Assembly (NCBI GenBank): GCA_027886175.1 | Contig: JAJNNQ010000006.1 | Coordinates: 5,394,001-5,458,000, forward strand | Length of the DNA stretch: 64,000 bases | DNA from: Phylloscopus collybita | Lineage: Eukaryota > Chordata > Aves > Passeriformes > Phylloscopidae | Direction of reading: 5' to 3' | Part shown: positions 61,689-64,000 of the stretch, one piece after another | Position numbering within the stretch: the stretch's first letter is position 1 | How the letters are laid out: every line of letters starts with the position of its first letter | Notes under the pieces: generated by a model | Databases searched by the model: none | What the model was told of the DNA's origin: nothing | What the model saw: only the letters and a program-made list of their open reading frames with translations | Position numbers and translations under genes: made by a program

Positions 61689-64000
61689 AAAAATAAAAAA
61701 CAATCAGAATACTTAGATGTATGGAGTGTCCCTTCTTTGCTCTCACAGGACCCCCAGTGCTCCTAAAGAAAGAGATATGAAGAAGGTGGGGATATAACTA
61801 ACTCCCCCCACAAAAATTAATCCTACCTCAGTGAAGGCAATAGTCACTTTCAAAGATATTGCAGTTCTAACCACATATTCTATGCATACACTGAAAATTT
61901 TGAAGAGTTTTGCAGAAAAACTTCAAGAATTTCTCCTGAGGTGGTCTGGGTCAGGTTTGGGTTTGGTTTTTTTTTTCAGATTCTGTTAAAACAGAGTCAC
62001 AGTGACATTAGCAGAAACTACGCAGAGGTAAAAGTAAATTAACGGGAATGTGGGAGGAAAGAATTTCATCATGCCTTTGACAAGAATGCCTTTGGCACTG
62101 TACAATAATTAGTCCAAATTGCTACATTGCCAAAAAATGTCCTGACTCAAATTTTGAAGCTTTGGCATATTTTGCTTGTGTCTTCATTTTCATGCTATTT
62201 TCTTGATAACAGACAAATGTAAGTAAGATTATAAAGACAAATTTAAATAATATAGAATATGTAGTGTGGCCCTAGTCTTTCATGCTCAGACAGGATGTTT
62301 ATTAAAGGAATGAATGAGTGACCCCCTTAGTATTAGCACACTAACAGTACTAGACAAGCAGAAGATGGTCTGTCATAATAAAGGCAGAAGTTCTGCTAGC
62401 AGCACTCTATCTTACCCACTGTGATATCAAGATTATTACTGAAATAAATATACAACTTATTGTCTTGTTCTAATATTTTTGTAGTACTTTCAATGGTACC
62501 TTAGAGTCTCTTAAATGTAATTTATAAAAATATTCTAAAGAGACTGAAGCTTGCACTTCCCATTGACAAGAAATAGGACTCTAAGGTGCTGCAAGGTGCT
62601 CCTTAGCATTCTGCCTCTGGTTGATAAATCTGAGGAAATTTTTTCCTGCGGCAATTGTAACACTGAGAGAAAAGCTCCTGACTGGGAAATTATGAGGAAT
62701 CTTATTCAGGACAATATTGATGCTTTATGGTCAGAGTCAAATTCTTCTTGAGCAATGGGATTTCTTAGATGTAACTACTTAAGAAATACATATCTATCTG
62801 AAGTTTGATTTCAGAGTTAAAGAAGATAAATAATCCTTATTAAAGAAATTAAACTCCCCATTAAAAATGACATTCAGAACAACTGGCCTGAATCTTTTGG
62901 AATGAGAGAAGACACTTTGGAGATCAAGTGTGTTGGCTCCACAGGGTAGCATCTAGCTCAAACCAAATATTTAACTTTTCCTTATCTGAAGTATGTGACA
63001 TGAGTAACAGCTGCTTGCAAGACTTTTGATCTTTGTGTCTGAAGAACATTGAGTTAGAAGCCCTAAGCAGGTTAAAGTGAACTGTAGTGAGGCTGAAGAT
63101 CACAGAAAGATTTGAAAATATGATTTTCAGTTTCTGAGTATGTGAAGGTTTGGGCTAACTTTGCTTTCATGGGAGTCAATTAAAGCCCTTTTGCTTTCAA
63201 GAAAAGAAAAAAAATCCCAATTGGGACATTAACACCCATTTTAGAAAATTGCATTGACAGGAGTAAAAGTGTTATTGAAAGAAAACCCAGAAAAATTGAA
63301 TGAAGCAAATAAAAAGGATGGTGATTGGATTAAGACTGTTAACTACATGGACACATGTCCAGGCAAGTTTACAGGACTCCTGGAGCACCAAGACCCCAGT
63401 GCTGTTACAGTGGGATGGGTGTATGCATTTACACAACTCTTACACTATTGCATTATTGATCTGATAGATTATTCTGAAAGAAAAGTTGTGTGTCTATTTT
63501 AAAAAAGCATTTCTTAATTCACTTGGCATCTTATTTCTCATTCTTACCTTTTTGGGTACTTCAGTCCTCATTAGCAACTCAAAATAAAAATGTTGTCTCT
63601 GCTTTTTTGGTTTTTGCTCCTTTGTTAGTCCCTAAGAATAGCTATAGAATAAACTAAGAGGGGAAAACAAATAACAGAATTTGCTTCAGTATGTTCTCTA
63701 AAAACAAATGGAAACTGCCTTCTTTCTAGTACTCCCTATCTTTTTTTTCTATTGCTCTATCAATCTTCTGTGTCCCAGTTTTGCCATTTACTCTTCTACC
63801 TTCTTAACACTTTGATTTCATGTTAAAATCAATGATGAACCAACAGAAAAACATTTGACTGTACCACACTGGACAAAAGAAAAACAAGCAAACAAAAACT
63901 AAATATTTTTAAAAGCCTAGAGACCCTGTGATGGTAGCAGTGATCTTGTCATACATCCTTGCAGTCTTTTAGCAAATTAATTGACTTTCATCTTCACAAT
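61689..64000. other. AT-rich single-copy DNA, no gene seen
   Basis: No exon, RNA gene or transposon recognised to the end of the window. The 82-codon frame at 63254-63502 is of mixed composition but lies next to no convincing splice sites and matches nothing I know. Confidence 0.5.

Noticed and set aside
63254..63502. 82-codon frame of mixed composition
   Set aside because: No known domain and no convincing splice or promoter context. Such a frame is expected by chance in a window this size.
1..64000. CRISPR arrays, tRNA/rRNA genes, bacterial or phage systems
   Set aside because: No direct-repeat/spacer pattern, no tRNA cloverleaf with A/B boxes and no rRNA-like sequence recognised. All signals point to vertebrate nuclear DNA.

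Overview
The window looks like non-coding DNA from a bird nuclear genome: a gene desert or the interior of a very long intron. The evidence is the repeat population. There are several CR1 non-LTR retrotransposon copies with typical avian 3' tails, an LTR that reads as the avian ERVL type, and a GC-rich LTR with a perfect 6-bp target-site duplication. There are also A/T-rich microsatellites and a strongly AT-rich single-copy background with few CpGs. LTRs of this kind fit a songbird or another neoavian, but the order of bird cannot be fixed from the sequence alone. There are no bacterial-type genes, operons, CRISPR arrays, tRNAs or rRNAs. Almost all of the open frames are chance ORFs or lie inside repeats.

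Layout. 1-11382 is mostly single-copy AT-rich DNA with two short CR1 3' tails (about 1034-1140 and 4266-4383). It also holds the only plausible host coding piece, a 72-bp phase-0 exon candidate on the minus strand (7168-7239), bounded by a consensus acceptor and donor. 11389-12776 is an LTR on the minus strand with TG...CA ends, a CCTGTG duplication on both sides and a very GC-rich, CpG-bearing 5' half. 12783-18220 is single-copy DNA with a 46-A run and a CAAAA array. 18222-18410 is a polypurine tract with a perfect GGGGA array. Two CR1 3' portions follow on the plus strand (18604-19041 and 22499-23202). 23203-30140 is single-copy with a 51-A run.

30141-32600 is the densest repeat block. It contains a 1.8-kb minus-strand CR1 that keeps the ORF2 linker, reverse transcriptase and C-terminal region as a dead relic. 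Abutting it are an older CR1/L3-like tail on the plus strand and a MIR-like SINE. 33265-33473 is a 209-bp AAAAG array. 35337-35974 is another minus-strand CR1. A U3-like LTR piece with two CCAAT boxes and a TATA box lies at about 41053-41394, and an ERVL-type LTR lies at 50449-50958. The last CR1 tail (61382-61688) is preceded by a GC-richer block of uncertain origin. The rest is single-copy DNA, parts of which (about 7800-8310, 54690-54930 and 56040-56290) read like developmental conserved non-coding elements.

There are no genes that work together here. The CR1 and LTR copies are 5'-truncated, frameshifted or solo relics and are not expected to be active. The points most worth checking are the 72-bp exon candidate, the CpG-rich LTR as a possible promoter, the long mirror-symmetric polypurine arrays, and an exact 18-mer shared by two otherwise unannotated places 21 kb apart.
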